57,525 nucleotides of DNA from SVTX01 sp964629615 (GTDB taxonomy: Bacteria > Bacillota > Clostridia > Oscillospirales > CAG-272): the NCBI GenBank assembly GCA_964629615.1, contig CAZVUD010000004.1, positions 1 through 57,525 on the forward strand, written 5' to 3'. A model generated the notes under the pieces. It was given only the letters and a program-made list of their open reading frames with translations. It did not search any database and had not been told where the DNA came from. The position numbers and the translations under genes were made by a program. This document shows, in pieces, positions 32,752-41,007 of the stretch; within the stretch, counting starts at the first letter, position 1, and each line of letters opens with the position of its first letter.

Positions 32752-34074
32752 TTACGCGTTTTCTGTATTCTTGCGTCTGCGTGTGAGATCTGCAGGCTTT
32801 TCCGTGATATCTCCTGCTGCTGTCAGCGACATCTTTGTGAGCATAGGTCCTACTATCTCATATACAAGGACTGCAAACAGCACTACAAATCTGACCGTGC
32901 CTGCTACATCAGACGGTATTATATTGTCGCTTGCGACCATGCTTACCATGCCCAGCGCAACACCTGCCTGCGGAAACAGTGTGATACCGAGGTATTTTAC
33001 GATATTGCTGTCACACTTTGCCGCTTTTGCGGAGAAGTGTGCGCCGAAGTATTTACCGATACAGCGCGCAATTATGTAAACTACACCTACAAGTATGAAT
33101 ATAGGCTGAGTGAATACAGACAGATCAAGCTCAGCGCCGCTTATAACAAAGAAGAGTATGAGCAGCGGCTTTGTCCAGCTGTCCGCTCTCTGCATCATTT
33201 CATCCGAGCATTCGCAGACATTGCAGAAAATAGTTCCGCACATCATGCATGTGAGCAGGGAAGAGAATCCGATGTTCACTTCACCGATTTTGAGGTTTTT
33301 GAGAGTGGTTATCGCAACCGTAACGAAAACAAATGTTATAACAAGGCTAAGACGGTTGCTGTTGGAATGGAATATCTTTTCAAGCTTTGAAAGCAGATAT
33401 CCGAGAAGCGCACCGAGAAGTATGGATGCGATTATCTCAATAAGCGGCTCTGCTATGACCGATATGGGATCAAGCTGTCCGCCGTCGATCGCCTTTGCAA
33501 TGCCGAAGCTTACCGCAAATACTACAAGTCCTATCGCGTCATCAAGTGCGACTATGGGAAGGAGCATGTTGGTAAGAGGTCCTTTGGCTTTGTACTGACG
33601 TACTACCATGAGTGTTGCGGCAGGTGCGGTAGCTGTTGCGATAGCACCGAGTATTATTGCCGCAGATATGGGCAGGTAATCCACACCCGTGATGGATATG
33701 ATGATGAAATGCAATGATATCAGTGCTACATCAACTACGAGGGTCGCGGCAAGCGCCTGCGCGAATGCAATTATGGTTGCCTGCTTACCTGTTTGCTTGA
33801 GGCTGGAGAGCTTAAATTCGCTTCCTATTGAAAATGCGATAAATCCGAGAGCGATATCCGATATGATACCGAGACCCTCAACAGCTTCAAGGGAATTAAA
33901 TCCAAAGTAGTATCCTCCTACATTTATCCTGCCAAGGCAGAATCCGCCTATGATGACACCTGCGATAAGGTATCCTGTAACTGCAGGGAGCTTTAACAGC
34001 TTGCATATTCTTGACATGAGAAGTCCTGCAAATACGCAGACTGAGATAGATAAAAGAATTTGAGTTGTACTCAT
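32752..34074 (-). CDS. Cation:proton antiporter (CPA2 family)
   Basis: A 440-residue membrane protein with about 12-13 helices, of the KefB/NapA-type monovalent cation:proton antiporter-2 family. The ion-binding Asp pair is seen in VALDDAIGLVVF, preceded by the discontinuous-helix region GAIATATAPAATLMVVRQY; the N-terminal LPAVTGYLIAGVIIG is also typical. It probably exchanges Na+ or K+ for protons. There is no C-terminal RCK/TrkA domain, only a short charged tail. Its 5' leader of about 100 nt contains a palindromic hairpin. Monocistronic, with its own promoter and terminator. Confidence 0.92.
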   Translation of the reverse strand: MSTTQILLSISVCVFAGLLMSRICKLLKLPAVTGYLIAGVIIGGFCLGRINVGGYYFGFNSLEAVEGLGIISDIALGFIAFSIGSEFKLSSLKQTGKQATIIAFAQALAATLVVDVALISLHFIIISITGVDYLPISAAIILGAIATATAPAATLMVVRQYKAKGPLTNMLLPIVALDDAIGLVVFAVSFGIAKAIDGGQLDPISVIAEPLIEIIASILLGALLGYLLSKLEKIFHSNSNRLSLVITFVFVTVAITTLKNLKIGEVNIGFSSLLTCMMCGTIFCNVCECSDEMMQRADSWTKPLLILFFVISGAELDLSVFTQPIFILVGVVYIIARCIGKYFGAHFSAKAAKCDSNIVKYLGITLFPQAGVALGMVSMVASDNIIPSDVAGTVRFVVLFAVLVYEIVGPMLTKMSLTAAGDITEKPADLTRRRKNTENA

Positions 34075-34108
34075 GACTGTGTCCTTTCAAAAAATGTTTA
34101 TGCGCTCT

Positions 34109-34138
34109 ATCAGGGGATGCATATATGCAACCCCTGAT
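34109..34138 (-). promoter_or_regulatory. Palindromic hairpin in the antiporter 5' leader
   Basis: ATCAGGGG/CCCCTGAT arms around an ATGCATATATGCA core. It lies between promoter and start codon; it could be an RNA switch or a stability element. Not recognised as a known Na+ riboswitch. Confidence 0.55.
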
Positions 34139-34178
34139 ATAACTGTTATATTTTAAATGCGGTCTTTGCGCACAGTCT

Positions 34179-34207
34179 ATTATATTACTACTTTGCTTGT
34201 TTGTCAA
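34179..34207 (-). promoter_or_regulatory. Sigma-A promoter of the antiporter gene
   Basis: Minus strand: TTGACA (34207-34202), 17-bp spacer, TATAAT (34184-34179). Confidence 0.88.
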
Positions 34208-34282
34208 GGAGAATTTTCAAATATTTCCTTCATTTATTTTTATTTTGATATTATCGCATATTTATGAAAAAAATAATGCATA

Positions 34283-34326
34283 AAAGCTGAGGCAGCCCCA
34301 ATGTGATATGGGGCTGCCTCAGCTTT
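34283..34326 (-). terminator. Intrinsic terminator of hpf
   Basis: Perfect 18-bp stem AAAGCTGAGGCAGCCCCA/TGGGGCTGCCTCAGCTTT with an 8-nt loop. Confidence 0.9.
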
Positions 34327-34347
34327 AATTTTAAATCAGATCATATA

Positions 34348-34872
34348 TCATTCCGGAGCTATAAGTCCGTAATTGCCGTCATGCCTTTTATATACAACGC
34401 AGGTCTCTTCTGTCTCGGCGTCATTGAATACAAAGAATGTGTGACCGAGCAGATCCATCTGCATTATGGCTTCCTCTACCGACATGGGCGTGAATTCAAA
34501 TCTCTTTGTGCGTATCACAAATTCGCCTGTGTCCTCGGGCTCTGCCTGTGAGTATGTGCCGTCATATGTAAATGCACCATCTCTCAGGCGCTTCTGAAGC
34601 CGTGTTTTGTTTTTGCGTATCTGTCTTTCTATGTTATCTACAGATCTGTCGAGAGCCGAGCGGAAGCTGTCCGCCTCTACTTCGCTTCTGAAAAGTGTTC
34701 CTGCCGCCTTGATGGTGATCTCCATTGTGGCTGTGCCTCTTTTATGACTGAGAGTAACTGTTGCCTGACCCTCGTCGCTGAAATATCGGTCGAGCTTTGC
34801 CATGCGCTCGTTTATCATTTCTTTGGTGTCGTCATATACATTTAATTGTCTTCCGATAATATTGGTCTTCAT
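34348..34872 (-). CDS. hpf: Ribosome hibernation-promoting factor, long form
   Basis: HPF/RaiA binds the 30S decoding region when growth stops; the long form also dimerises 70S ribosomes into 100S particles. From the chosen ATG (AAGGAGG upstream) it has 174 residues: the N-terminal S30AE domain (GRQLNVYDDTKEMINERMAKLDRYF, AEVTL-like strands, DNIERQIRKNKTRLQKR) and the C-terminal dimerisation domain (RTKRFEFTPMSVEEAIMQMDLLGHTFFVF). A longer in-frame start 38 codons upstream would translate through a hairpin and is rejected. The gene lies behind an unusually long structured leader of about 700 nt that may contain a raiA-type RNA. Confidence 0.95.
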   Translation of the reverse strand: MKTNIIGRQLNVYDDTKEMINERMAKLDRYFSDEGQATVTLSHKRGTATMEITIKAAGTLFRSEVEADSFRSALDRSVDNIERQIRKNKTRLQKRLRDGAFTYDGTYSQAEPEDTGEFVIRTKRFEFTPMSVEEAIMQMDLLGHTFFVFNDAETEETCVVYKRHDGNYGLIAPE

Positions 34873-34935
34873 AAATTGAACCTCCTTGAATGAAAGATTC
34901 ATAAGAGCTCTATTTGCTCTGTGTTTAAAAGCGAG

Positions 34936-35025
34936 CGCAACTCGGTACAATGTCATTGAACCGAGTTGCGATATTTCTGTAATCAAAGTATACTGCGGTC
35001 CTATAAGATACGCAAGGCGCGTATC
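34936..35025 (-). promoter_or_regulatory. Two hairpins between the leader RNA and hpf
   Basis: CGCAACTCGGT/ACCGAGTTGCG (34936-34946 with 34960-34970) is followed on the minus strand by CTCGCTTTT, so it may act as an attenuator. GATACGC/GCGTATC (35007-35013 with 35019-35025) lies upstream of it. Confidence 0.6.
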
Positions 35026-35074
35026 ACCTTATATAAAATCACATGTGTATATACAGATATTCAATTTTAGTATT

Positions 35075-35236
35075 ATATATTATCTCTCGTCCCAAAACCA
35101 TTTTAAGTCCTATACTCGGACTCCCATGGCATGCCCTATATGCATCCGTGGGCGAACTGCTACAGCCTCACACGACCCATCTGCTTTTTCAATTGATCAC
35201 GATCGGATAAAGTCCGTACTTTAAGCAATCTGCCGT
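35075..35236 (-). ncRNA. Candidate raiA-motif structured RNA upstream of hpf
   Basis: The raiA motif is a conserved noncoding RNA found upstream of raiA/hpf genes in Firmicutes and Actinobacteria. The minus strand here is rich in nested short stems: CGGACTTTATCCG, GCCC...GGGC, CCCA...TGGG, GCAT...ATGC and AGTCC-GAGTATA-GGACT, with crossing pairs that suggest a pseudoknot. Position and orientation fit. I cannot verify the consensus by eye, and the ends are approximate. Confidence 0.5.
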
Positions 35237-35317
35237 TTATATCGTGCTAAGCGGTCCTTCATTGCAGTCTATTTTGCGGCGCGACGCCGCATAAATGACT
35301 GAGATATCACAGCCCAT
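35237..35317 (-). CDS. Possible 26-residue leader peptide
   Basis: A tiny frame starting MGCDISVIYAASRRK with an excellent ribosome site, AAAGGAGGG seven bases before ATG. It ends where the candidate raiA-type RNA begins. I do not recognise the peptide. Leader peptide, small protein, or an RNA element that merely looks like a start site are all possible. A GCGGCG/CGCCGC inverted repeat lies inside. Confidence 0.35.
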   Translation of the reverse strand: MGCDISVIYAASRRKIDCNEGPLSTI

Positions 35318-35388
35318 TGGCGTGCCCTCCTTTGTCTGAATATTCAATAATAGAAATTTGCCTGTACATAACGTGTCACATCCTGTTT

Positions 35389-35552
35389 CTACATCTTGCT
35401 TCTACATTCTGTTCTTCGTTTTTCACCGGATCTTATTCGATCCTGCTTAAATGTCCCATCGGCGTATACCTCCTTGCGCTCACGCATGGGGTCTTCTATG
35501 TACATACGAAATGCTCCAACTGCTGCAGCTGCTGAATTTCAAGGTAGTTCAT
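35389..35552 (-). other. Leader region with three overlapping short frames
   Basis: Minus-strand frames: 18 codons (35552-35496, starting MNYLEIQQLQQLEHF), 38 codons (35505-35389, starting MYIEDPMRERKEVYADGTFK) and 8 codons (35459-35433) behind AAGGAGG. The first two together could be one ancestral small gene split by a frameshift. The 8-codon and 26-codon frames share the start context AAGGAGG..ACGCC-N-ATGGG, which suggests a duplicated element. Nothing is recognised. Confidence 0.35.
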
Positions 35553-35568
35553 CTCTCTTTGTATTTAC

Positions 35569-35577
35569 ATTATACCA
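35569..35577 (-). promoter_or_regulatory. Extended -10 promoter of the hpf leader
   Basis: Minus strand TGGTATAAT (TGn extended -10). The -35 region is weak, TTTATT at best. It would start the leader near 35562. Confidence 0.55.
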
Positions 35578-35791
35578 CAGTCGTTTCAAAAAATAAATGT
35601 ATATTTTTTTAACATTATGCAAATTATCTATAAATATTGATAAAAACATGAAAAAGTTGAGCAAAATGCATAAAATGACAATATTTGTCAATACAGATGA
35701 TTTTTGGAATTTTCAGGCTGCTGTTTTGATGAAAATTCACAAAAAAACCAAAAAATATTTGCTAAAATAATCACAAAAATCAAAAAATCTA

Positions 35792-35820
35792 TTGACATTG
35801 AGCGTCGGATTTGATATAAT
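35792..35820 (+). promoter_or_regulatory. Consensus sigma-A promoter of nfnAB
   Basis: TTGACA (35792-35797), 17-bp spacer, TATAAT (35815-35820). The ~190 bp between this and the divergent hpf-leader promoter is AT-rich and shows nothing else. Confidence 0.9.
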
Positions 35821-35870
35821 ATAAAGGATGAAGTTTTTTATCTCCACACATGTGGAAGAAAGGAAATCAA

Positions 35871-36713
35871 ATGTACAGAATAGTAAAGAAAAGAGAACTC
35901 AATCCTACCGTTACGATGATGGACATTGAAGCTCCCCTTATTGCCAAGAAGGCACAGCCGGGTCAGTTCATTATCCTGAGGGTAAATGAGGACGGCGAAA
36001 GAATACCGCTTACAGTTGCAGGCTATGACAGAGAAGCAGGAACTGTAAAGATCATTTTCCAGATCGTCGGCGCAACGACAGAGCTTCTCAATCACAAAAA
36101 CGAAGGTGAATACATTCAGGACTTCGTAGGACCTCTCGGTGTTCCCACACATGTTGAGGGACTTAAGAAGGTCTGCATAGTTGGCGGCGGCGTTGGTTGT
36201 GCCATCGCGCTCCCCATTGCACAGAAGCTCCATGAAATGGGATGTGAGGTACATTCCATAATCGGATTCAGAAGCAAGGATCTCCTTATCCTTGAGGATG
36301 AGTTCAGAGCGGCAAGCGACAAGCTTACTATTATGACAGATGACGGAAGCTACGGCAGACAGGGCGTTGTTACGGTACCGCTTAAGGAAGCTATCGATAA
36401 CGGCGAAAACTATGACAAGGTAATCACCATAGGTCCCCTTATCATGATGAAGTTCGTAGTTGCTACAACAAAGCCTGCAAATATACCCACTGTTGTGTCC
36501 ATGAACCCGATAATGATCGACGGCACGGGCATGTGCGGCGGATGCAGATTGACAGTTGGCGGAAAGACAAAGTTTGCCTGCGTTGACGGACCTGATTTCG
36601 ACGGCTTCGAGGTAGATTTCGACGAGGCTATGTCAAGAGGTATGATGTATCGCGACTTTGAAAGACACGCTCACGACGAAGCGTGCAACCTTTTCAAAAA
36701 GGAGGTTCAGTAA
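35871..36713 (+). CDS. nfnA: NfnA-type FAD/NAD-binding subunit (sulfide/dihydroorotate dehydrogenase-like)
   Basis: A 280-residue ferredoxin-NADP reductase-like subunit. The N-terminal FAD domain shows ERIPLTVAGYDREAGTV, the NAD(P) domain starts at KVCIVGGGVGCAIALPIA, and a [2Fe-2S] site is in DGTGMCGGCRLTVGGKTKFACVDGP. With the next gene it forms the NfnAB pair, which in anaerobes couples NADPH, NADH and reduced ferredoxin by electron bifurcation. The same pair is often annotated as sulfide dehydrogenase or as GltA-associated. The ATG follows AAAGGAAA; a GTG/ATG seven codons upstream has no ribosome site. Overlaps no gene; the partner starts two bases after its stop. Confidence 0.9.
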   Translation: MYRIVKKRELNPTVTMMDIEAPLIAKKAQPGQFIILRVNEDGERIPLTVAGYDREAGTVKIIFQIVGATTELLNHKNEGEYIQDFVGPLGVPTHVEGLKKVCIVGGGVGCAIALPIAQKLHEMGCEVHSIIGFRSKDLLILEDEFRAASDKLTIMTDDGSYGRQGVVTVPLKEAIDNGENYDKVITIGPLIMMKFVVATTKPANIPTVVSMNPIMIDGTGMCGGCRLTVGGKTKFACVDGPDFDGFEVDFDEAMSRGMMYRDFERHAHDEACNLFKKEVQ

Positions 36714-36715
36714 TC

Positions 36716-38137
36716 ATGGCAAAATTCAATATGTCACTTAAGAAGAATGAAATGCCCACACAGAAGCCCGAGGTACGCGCTCATAATTTTAATGAGGTAG
36801 CTATCGGATACACCGAGGAGATGGCTCTTGACGAGGCAACACGTTGCCTTAACTGTAAGAATACTCCCTGTGTTGAGGGATGTCCTGTTAAGATCCACAT
36901 TCCCGAATTTATCGCTAAGGTAAGAGAAGGCGATTTTGAGGGCGCATATCAGGTAATAAACAAGTCCTCCTCTCTCCCTGCAGTTTGCGGAAGAGTATGT
37001 CCTCAGGAATCACAGTGCGAGTCCAAGTGCGTACGCGGTATCAAGGGCGAGCCTGTAGGTATAGGCAGACTTGAGAGATTTGTTGCAGACTGGCATAACA
37101 CATATGCTACCGAAGCTCCCACAGTTCCCCCGTCAAACGGTCACAAGGTAGCTATTGTAGGCTCCGGTCCTGCAGGTCTTACCTGTGCAGGTGATCTTGC
37201 AAAGCAGGGATATAAGGTTACTGTATTTGAGGCACTTCACCTTGCAGGCGGCGTGCTTGTATACGGTATTCCTGAATTCCGTCTGCCCAAGGCTATCGTT
37301 CAGAAAGAGGTAGATACACTTAAGGCGCTCGGAGTTGACGTTGAAACTAACGTAGTTATCGGAAGAACTATTACTATAGATGAGCTTTTCGAGGACGGAT
37401 ATGAGGCAGTATTCGTAGGCTCGGGCGCAGGACTTCCCAGATTTATGGGCATTCCCGGTGAATCCCTGAAGGGCGTTTACAGTGCAAATGAGTTCCTTAC
37501 AAGAAGCAATCTTATGAAGGCTTACAGAGAGGACAGCACAACTCCCATACTTCGTGCAAAGAAGGTAGCTGTAGTAGGCGGCGGAAACGTTGCAATGGAT
37601 GCCGCAAGAACAGCTCTCAGACTTGGCGCAGAGGAAGTATCCATAGTTTACCGCCGTTCCCTGGACGAGCTTCCTGCACGTAAGGAAGAGGTAGAGCATG
37701 CTATGGAGGAGGGCATCAATTTCAGAGTCCTCAACAATCCCGTAGAAATACTCGGATACAACAATCTCAACGATAAGAGAGATCCCAAGAACGGATTTGT
37801 TATCGGTATGAAGTGTGTAAAGTGCGAGCTTGGCGAGCCTGATGCACAGGGCAGACGCCGTCCTGTTGAGATACCCGGAAGCGAATGGGTGCTTGACGTT
37901 GACTGTGTGATCATGTCCATCGGTACATCTCCCAATCCTCTTATCAAGTCTACAACAGAGGGACTTGAGGTCAACCGCCACGGTGGTATCATCGTAGAGG
38001 AAGAAACAGGCAAGACCACTAAGGAAGGCGTATATGCGGGCGGCGACGCTGTTACAGGCGCGGCTACCGTTATATTGGCTATGGGCGCAGGTAAGACTGC
38101 GGCTAAGGCAATTGACGAATACCTTAAGAATAAGTAA
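36716..38137 (+). CDS. nfnB: NfnB-type subunit (NADPH-dependent glutamate synthase-like, GltA)
   Basis: A 473-residue flavoprotein. The N-terminal iron-sulfur region has CLNCKNTPCVEGCPVKI and AVCGRVCPQESQCESKC, ligands for two [4Fe-4S] clusters; the FAD-binding fold begins at KVAIVGSGPAGLTCAGDLA, and the NADP domain at KVAVVGGGNVAMDAARTALR. It closes with the family ending VYAGGDAVTGAATVILAMGAGK. It is homologous to the small subunit of glutamate synthase, but no large subunit is nearby and nfnA directly precedes it, which favours transhydrogenase. AAGGAGG overlaps the end of nfnA and sets the start. The unit ends at a terminator. Confidence 0.92.
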   Translation: MAKFNMSLKKNEMPTQKPEVRAHNFNEVAIGYTEEMALDEATRCLNCKNTPCVEGCPVKIHIPEFIAKVREGDFEGAYQVINKSSSLPAVCGRVCPQESQCESKCVRGIKGEPVGIGRLERFVADWHNTYATEAPTVPPSNGHKVAIVGSGPAGLTCAGDLAKQGYKVTVFEALHLAGGVLVYGIPEFRLPKAIVQKEVDTLKALGVDVETNVVIGRTITIDELFEDGYEAVFVGSGAGLPRFMGIPGESLKGVYSANEFLTRSNLMKAYREDSTTPILRAKKVAVVGGGNVAMDAARTALRLGAEEVSIVYRRSLDELPARKEEVEHAMEEGINFRVLNNPVEILGYNNLNDKRDPKNGFVIGMKCVKCELGEPDAQGRRRPVEIPGSEWVLDVDCVIMSIGTSPNPLIKSTTEGLEVNRHGGIIVEEETGKTTKEGVYAGGDAVTGAATVILAMGAGKTAAKAIDEYLKNK

Positions 38138-38157
38138 TATTTGTCTGACATATCATG

Positions 38158-38192
38158 GCTGAAGGATAATTTTTTATCCTTCAGCTTTTTTT
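38158..38192 (+). terminator. Intrinsic terminator of nfnAB
   Basis: 12-bp stem GCTGAAGGATAA/TTATCCTTCAGC followed by eight T. Confidence 0.93.
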
Positions 38193-38265
38193 GCGCTTCT
38201 CGTGAATAAAAATGTTGTATGCGTCGGATAATCTCTTTATAACATACGAAAGTAAGGAGATAAAA

Positions 38266-38886
38266 ATGAAAAGGACGGAAAGGTTACTTATAGTTGTCAT
38301 AGTAGTTATGGCTGTCACATTGGTTGTGGGATTTTTACCGATTCACGGAGAAGAAAAGATATACGATGTGGCGGTGAGGCTGCATGTTATAGCTAACAGC
38401 GACAGCGAAGAGGATCAGAGAGTGAAGCTCTTGGTTCGCGACGAGATACTTAAAATAGTCGAGCCCAAGGTCAGTGGCTGTACCGACCAAGCCGAGGCTG
38501 TATGTTCCATAGGATCTGTAATGGATGAGATCAAAGCTGCCGCGGAGGATGTTATAAGAAATGAGGGTTACAGTTATTGTGTGACAGTGGAGATCGGGAG
38601 GGAAAAATATCCGACGCGCGATTACGGCGACCTTGTTTTCCCGAGCGGCGAATATGTTTCTTTAAGGGTGAATATAGGAGATGCCGAGGGTCAGAATTTC
38701 TGGTGCTGTCTGTATCCGCCGCTGTGTATGTCGGCGGCAAGTCAGGTGTCGAAGGATGTCAGTGACGATGCATTCATACAAGCCGGGCTTACGGGAGAGC
38801 AGTATAAGATAATAACCGAAAATGATGATATTAAATACCGCGTAAGGTTTAAAATACTTGAAGTTGCACAAAAAATTTGGAGCTGA
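38266..38886 (+). CDS. spoIIR: Stage II sporulation protein R
   Basis: SpoIIR is the signal made in the forespore under sigma-F and exported to the intermembrane space, where it activates SpoIIGA to cleave pro-sigma-E in the mother cell. The chosen ATG (AAGGAG upstream) gives 206 residues, normal for the family. A membrane or signal segment lies at about residues 6-24. The family signature VRLHVIANSDSEEDQRVKLLVRDEIL follows, and NFWCCLYPPLCM near residue 150 is also characteristic. No sigma-F promoter could be assigned with confidence. Monocistronic between two terminators or promoters. Confidence 0.95.
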   Translation: MKRTERLLIVVIVVMAVTLVVGFLPIHGEEKIYDVAVRLHVIANSDSEEDQRVKLLVRDEILKIVEPKVSGCTDQAEAVCSIGSVMDEIKAAAEDVIRNEGYSYCVTVEIGREKYPTRDYGDLVFPSGEYVSLRVNIGDAEGQNFWCCLYPPLCMSAASQVSKDVSDDAFIQAGLTGEQYKIITENDDIKYRVRFKILEVAQKIWS

Positions 38887-38950
38887 ACGATTGACAAAAT
38901 GAGGATCGCCTTGTATAATATATGTAGATATAAAGCTTATGGAGGCAATC

Positions 38951-39274
38951 ATGAAAAAGACCACTAAAAAAATTCTCAGAGTAATAATCAGCTTGATCTA
39001 CATCATTTGGGGCATCACCGCACCCATTACGACATTTTCTGCTATCGTTGCCTTGGATATCTCGGCTATCATCGGCGGCGTTGTCGGAATACTCATGCTC
39101 TTGGCAGGACTTTTCGGACTCTTCGGTGTTAAGTCGGGAAAATGCAAGATATTTGGAGTGATAATATTTATAGGCGCGGCTATCTCGTTTGCAATGTCAT
39201 TTTTGGGCGGAAGCTTTGTATGGTCATCGCTCATAACTGCCATTCTTGCATGGCTGTTTATAATCTGCATCTGA
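38951..39274 (+). CDS. Small four-helix membrane protein
   Basis: A 107-residue hydrophobic protein with about four membrane helices and a Lys-rich N-terminus (MKKTTKKILR). The helices are Gly/Ala-rich. I do not recognise the family; DUF4064-like proteins have a similar build. The ATG is set by GGAGGC, and an upstream in-frame ATG overlaps that site. It follows spoIIR by 64 bases and may be in the same transcript, but a sporulation role is not shown. It ends at a strong terminator. Confidence 0.7.
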   Translation: MKKTTKKILRVIISLIYIIWGITAPITTFSAIVALDISAIIGGVVGILMLLAGLFGLFGVKSGKCKIFGVIIFIGAAISFAMSFLGGSFVWSSLITAILAWLFIICI

Positions 39275-39280
39275 GAGATC

Positions 39281-39325
39281 ATATATCACGGGCTTTGCGG
39301 TATCGCAAAGCCCGTGATATATATT
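39281..39325 (+). terminator. Intrinsic terminator
   Basis: Perfect 19-bp stem ATATATCACGGGCTTTGCG/CGCAAAGCCCGTGATATAT with a 4-nt loop, then T-rich. Confidence 0.93.
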
Positions 39326-39380
39326 TTTTGTCTTTTTATGCTTGATATGAAAATTTTTTTGAAGCTTTGAAATATTTGTG

Positions 39381-39409
39381 TTGAAAAATATTCGGTATTA
39401 TGATATAAT
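39381..39409 (+). promoter_or_regulatory. Sigma-A promoter of the DUF1846 gene
   Basis: TTGAAA (39381-39386), 17-bp spacer, TATAAT (39404-39409). Confidence 0.8.
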
Positions 39410-39443
39410 GATATTGTATTTTTATAAGGCAGGCGGTGAGTAG

Positions 39444-40952
39444 ATGGACATTTGCAAAAACACGAGAGGATACAAGGAAGGATTCAGCAACGAAAAGTAT
39501 ATAGAGCTGCAATCATCCAAGATCAGGGATAGAATAGAGAAGTTTGGCGGCAAGCTGTACATGGAGTTTGGCGGTAAGCTTTTTGACGATTATCACGCGT
39601 CGCGCGTGCTTCCGGGATTCCGACCCGATTCAAAGCTTTCCATGCTTTGCTCTCTTAAGGATCAGGCGGAGATAGTTATTGCTATCAGCTCGGACGACAT
39701 AGAAAACAATAAATTCAGAAGCGATATAGGTATACCGTACGATAAAGAAGTGCTCAGGCTCATAGACTGCTTTACCAATGTCGGGCTTATGGTCGGAAGT
39801 GTTGTACTGACAAAATATGCAGGTCAGCATTCTGCTGATATGTTTGCAAAAAATCTCCAGAGTCTTGGGATACCTGTCTACCGTCACTATCTTATAAGAA
39901 ATTATCCGTCTGATGTACAGCATATAGTAAGCGAAGAGGGATTTGGAAGAAACGAATACATAGAGACCTCACGCTCGCTCGTTATAGTTACCGCACCCGG
40001 ACCCGGAAGCGGAAAAATGGCAACCTGCCTTTCACAGCTGTATCATGACCACAAGCGCGGAATACGCTCGGGATATGCTAAGTTTGAAACCTTCCCGATA
40101 TGGAATCTCCCGCTGAAGCATCCTGTAAATCTTGCATATGAGGCTGCCACTGCCGACCTTGCAGATGTAAATATGATAGATTCATACCATCTTGCCGCAT
40201 ACGGTGAGATCGCTGTTAATTACAACAGAGATGTTGAGATATTCAGAGTCCTTGAGGCTATGATGATGAAGATCTTCGGAAGCTGTCCTTATAAGAGCCC
40301 CACGGATATGGGTGTTAATATGGCAGGATTTGCAATATATGACGACGAGGCTGTAAGACATGCATCCGAGCAGGAGATCATCCGCAGATATTATAAGACC
40401 GCCTGCGCAAAGGTCAGAAATAAGGCGGATATGGACGAGATCAGAAAGATACAGCTCCTTATGGACGAGTGCAATATAAAGCCCTCGGACAGAGTACCTG
40501 TTGATTTTGCCAAGGGTGTAAGCGATAGAACAGGGCTTCCTGCGGTGGCTATCCAGCTTCCCGATGGGCATGTAGTAACAGGCAAGACCAGCCATCTGCT
40601 TGGGGCATCGAGCGCGGCGCTCTTGAATGCTCTTAAATATGTAGCTGGTATAGATGACGATATATTGCTCATCTCTCCTGATGTCATTTCGCCTATCACT
40701 CAGCTGAAGGAAAATCATTTCGGAAGCAAAAATCCGAGAATGCACATAGATGAGCTCTTGATAGCTTTGTCGATATGTGCGCGCGACGATGAAAATGCAA
40801 ACAGAGCAATGCAGGCGCTTGGCGCTATAAAGGGAAGTGAAGTACATTCCACTGTTATCCTTGCACATGCGGACGAGAAGATGTTCACATCGCTCGGAGC
40901 GTCGGTAACCTGCGAGCCGGTGTTTGAAGAAAAGGGATTTTATCACAGATAA
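39444..40952 (+). CDS. DUF1846 family protein
   Basis: A 502-residue cytoplasmic protein of the DUF1846 family, common in Firmicutes and gut anaerobes. The family's conserved blocks are visible: YMEFGGKLFDDYHASRVLPGF near the start, ITAPGPGSGKMATCLSQLYHD (a P-loop-like GPGSGK at about residue 185), FETFPIWNLPLKHPVNLAYEAAT and LPDGHVVTGKTSHLLGASSA. Structures of the family show a Rossmann-like core, but the reaction is not established. The ribosome site is AGGCGGTG. Monocistronic, with its own promoter and terminator. Confidence 0.92.
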   Translation: MDICKNTRGYKEGFSNEKYIELQSSKIRDRIEKFGGKLYMEFGGKLFDDYHASRVLPGFRPDSKLSMLCSLKDQAEIVIAISSDDIENNKFRSDIGIPYDKEVLRLIDCFTNVGLMVGSVVLTKYAGQHSADMFAKNLQSLGIPVYRHYLIRNYPSDVQHIVSEEGFGRNEYIETSRSLVIVTAPGPGSGKMATCLSQLYHDHKRGIRSGYAKFETFPIWNLPLKHPVNLAYEAATADLADVNMIDSYHLAAYGEIAVNYNRDVEIFRVLEAMMMKIFGSCPYKSPTDMGVNMAGFAIYDDEAVRHASEQEIIRRYYKTACAKVRNKADMDEIRKIQLLMDECNIKPSDRVPVDFAKGVSDRTGLPAVAIQLPDGHVVTGKTSHLLGASSAALLNALKYVAGIDDDILLISPDVISPITQLKENHFGSKNPRMHIDELLIALSICARDDENANRAMQALGAIKGSEVHSTVILAHADEKMFTSLGASVTCEPVFEEKGFYHR

Positions 40953-40955
40953 TAT

Positions 40956-40994
40956 ATATGGGGACACGCCGCAATATCAGGCGTGTCCCCATAT
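40956..40994. terminator. Bidirectional terminator
   Basis: 15-bp stem ATATGGGGACACGCC/GGCGTGTCCCCATAT with a 9-nt loop, between the convergent DUF1846 gene and the minus-strand membrane protein gene. Confidence 0.9.
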
Positions 40995-41007
40995 AGCTTT
41001 ATTATGC

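Noticed and set aside
34873..34986. N-terminal extension of HPF by 38 residues
   Set aside because: The extension would be translated through a hairpin and lacks a ribosome site, while the internal ATG has AAGGAGG and gives the normal family length.
38200..38260. Sigma-F promoter of spoIIR
   Set aside because: GGATAATC and GTATG-like pieces occur, but no pair has the right spacing, so I do not call it.
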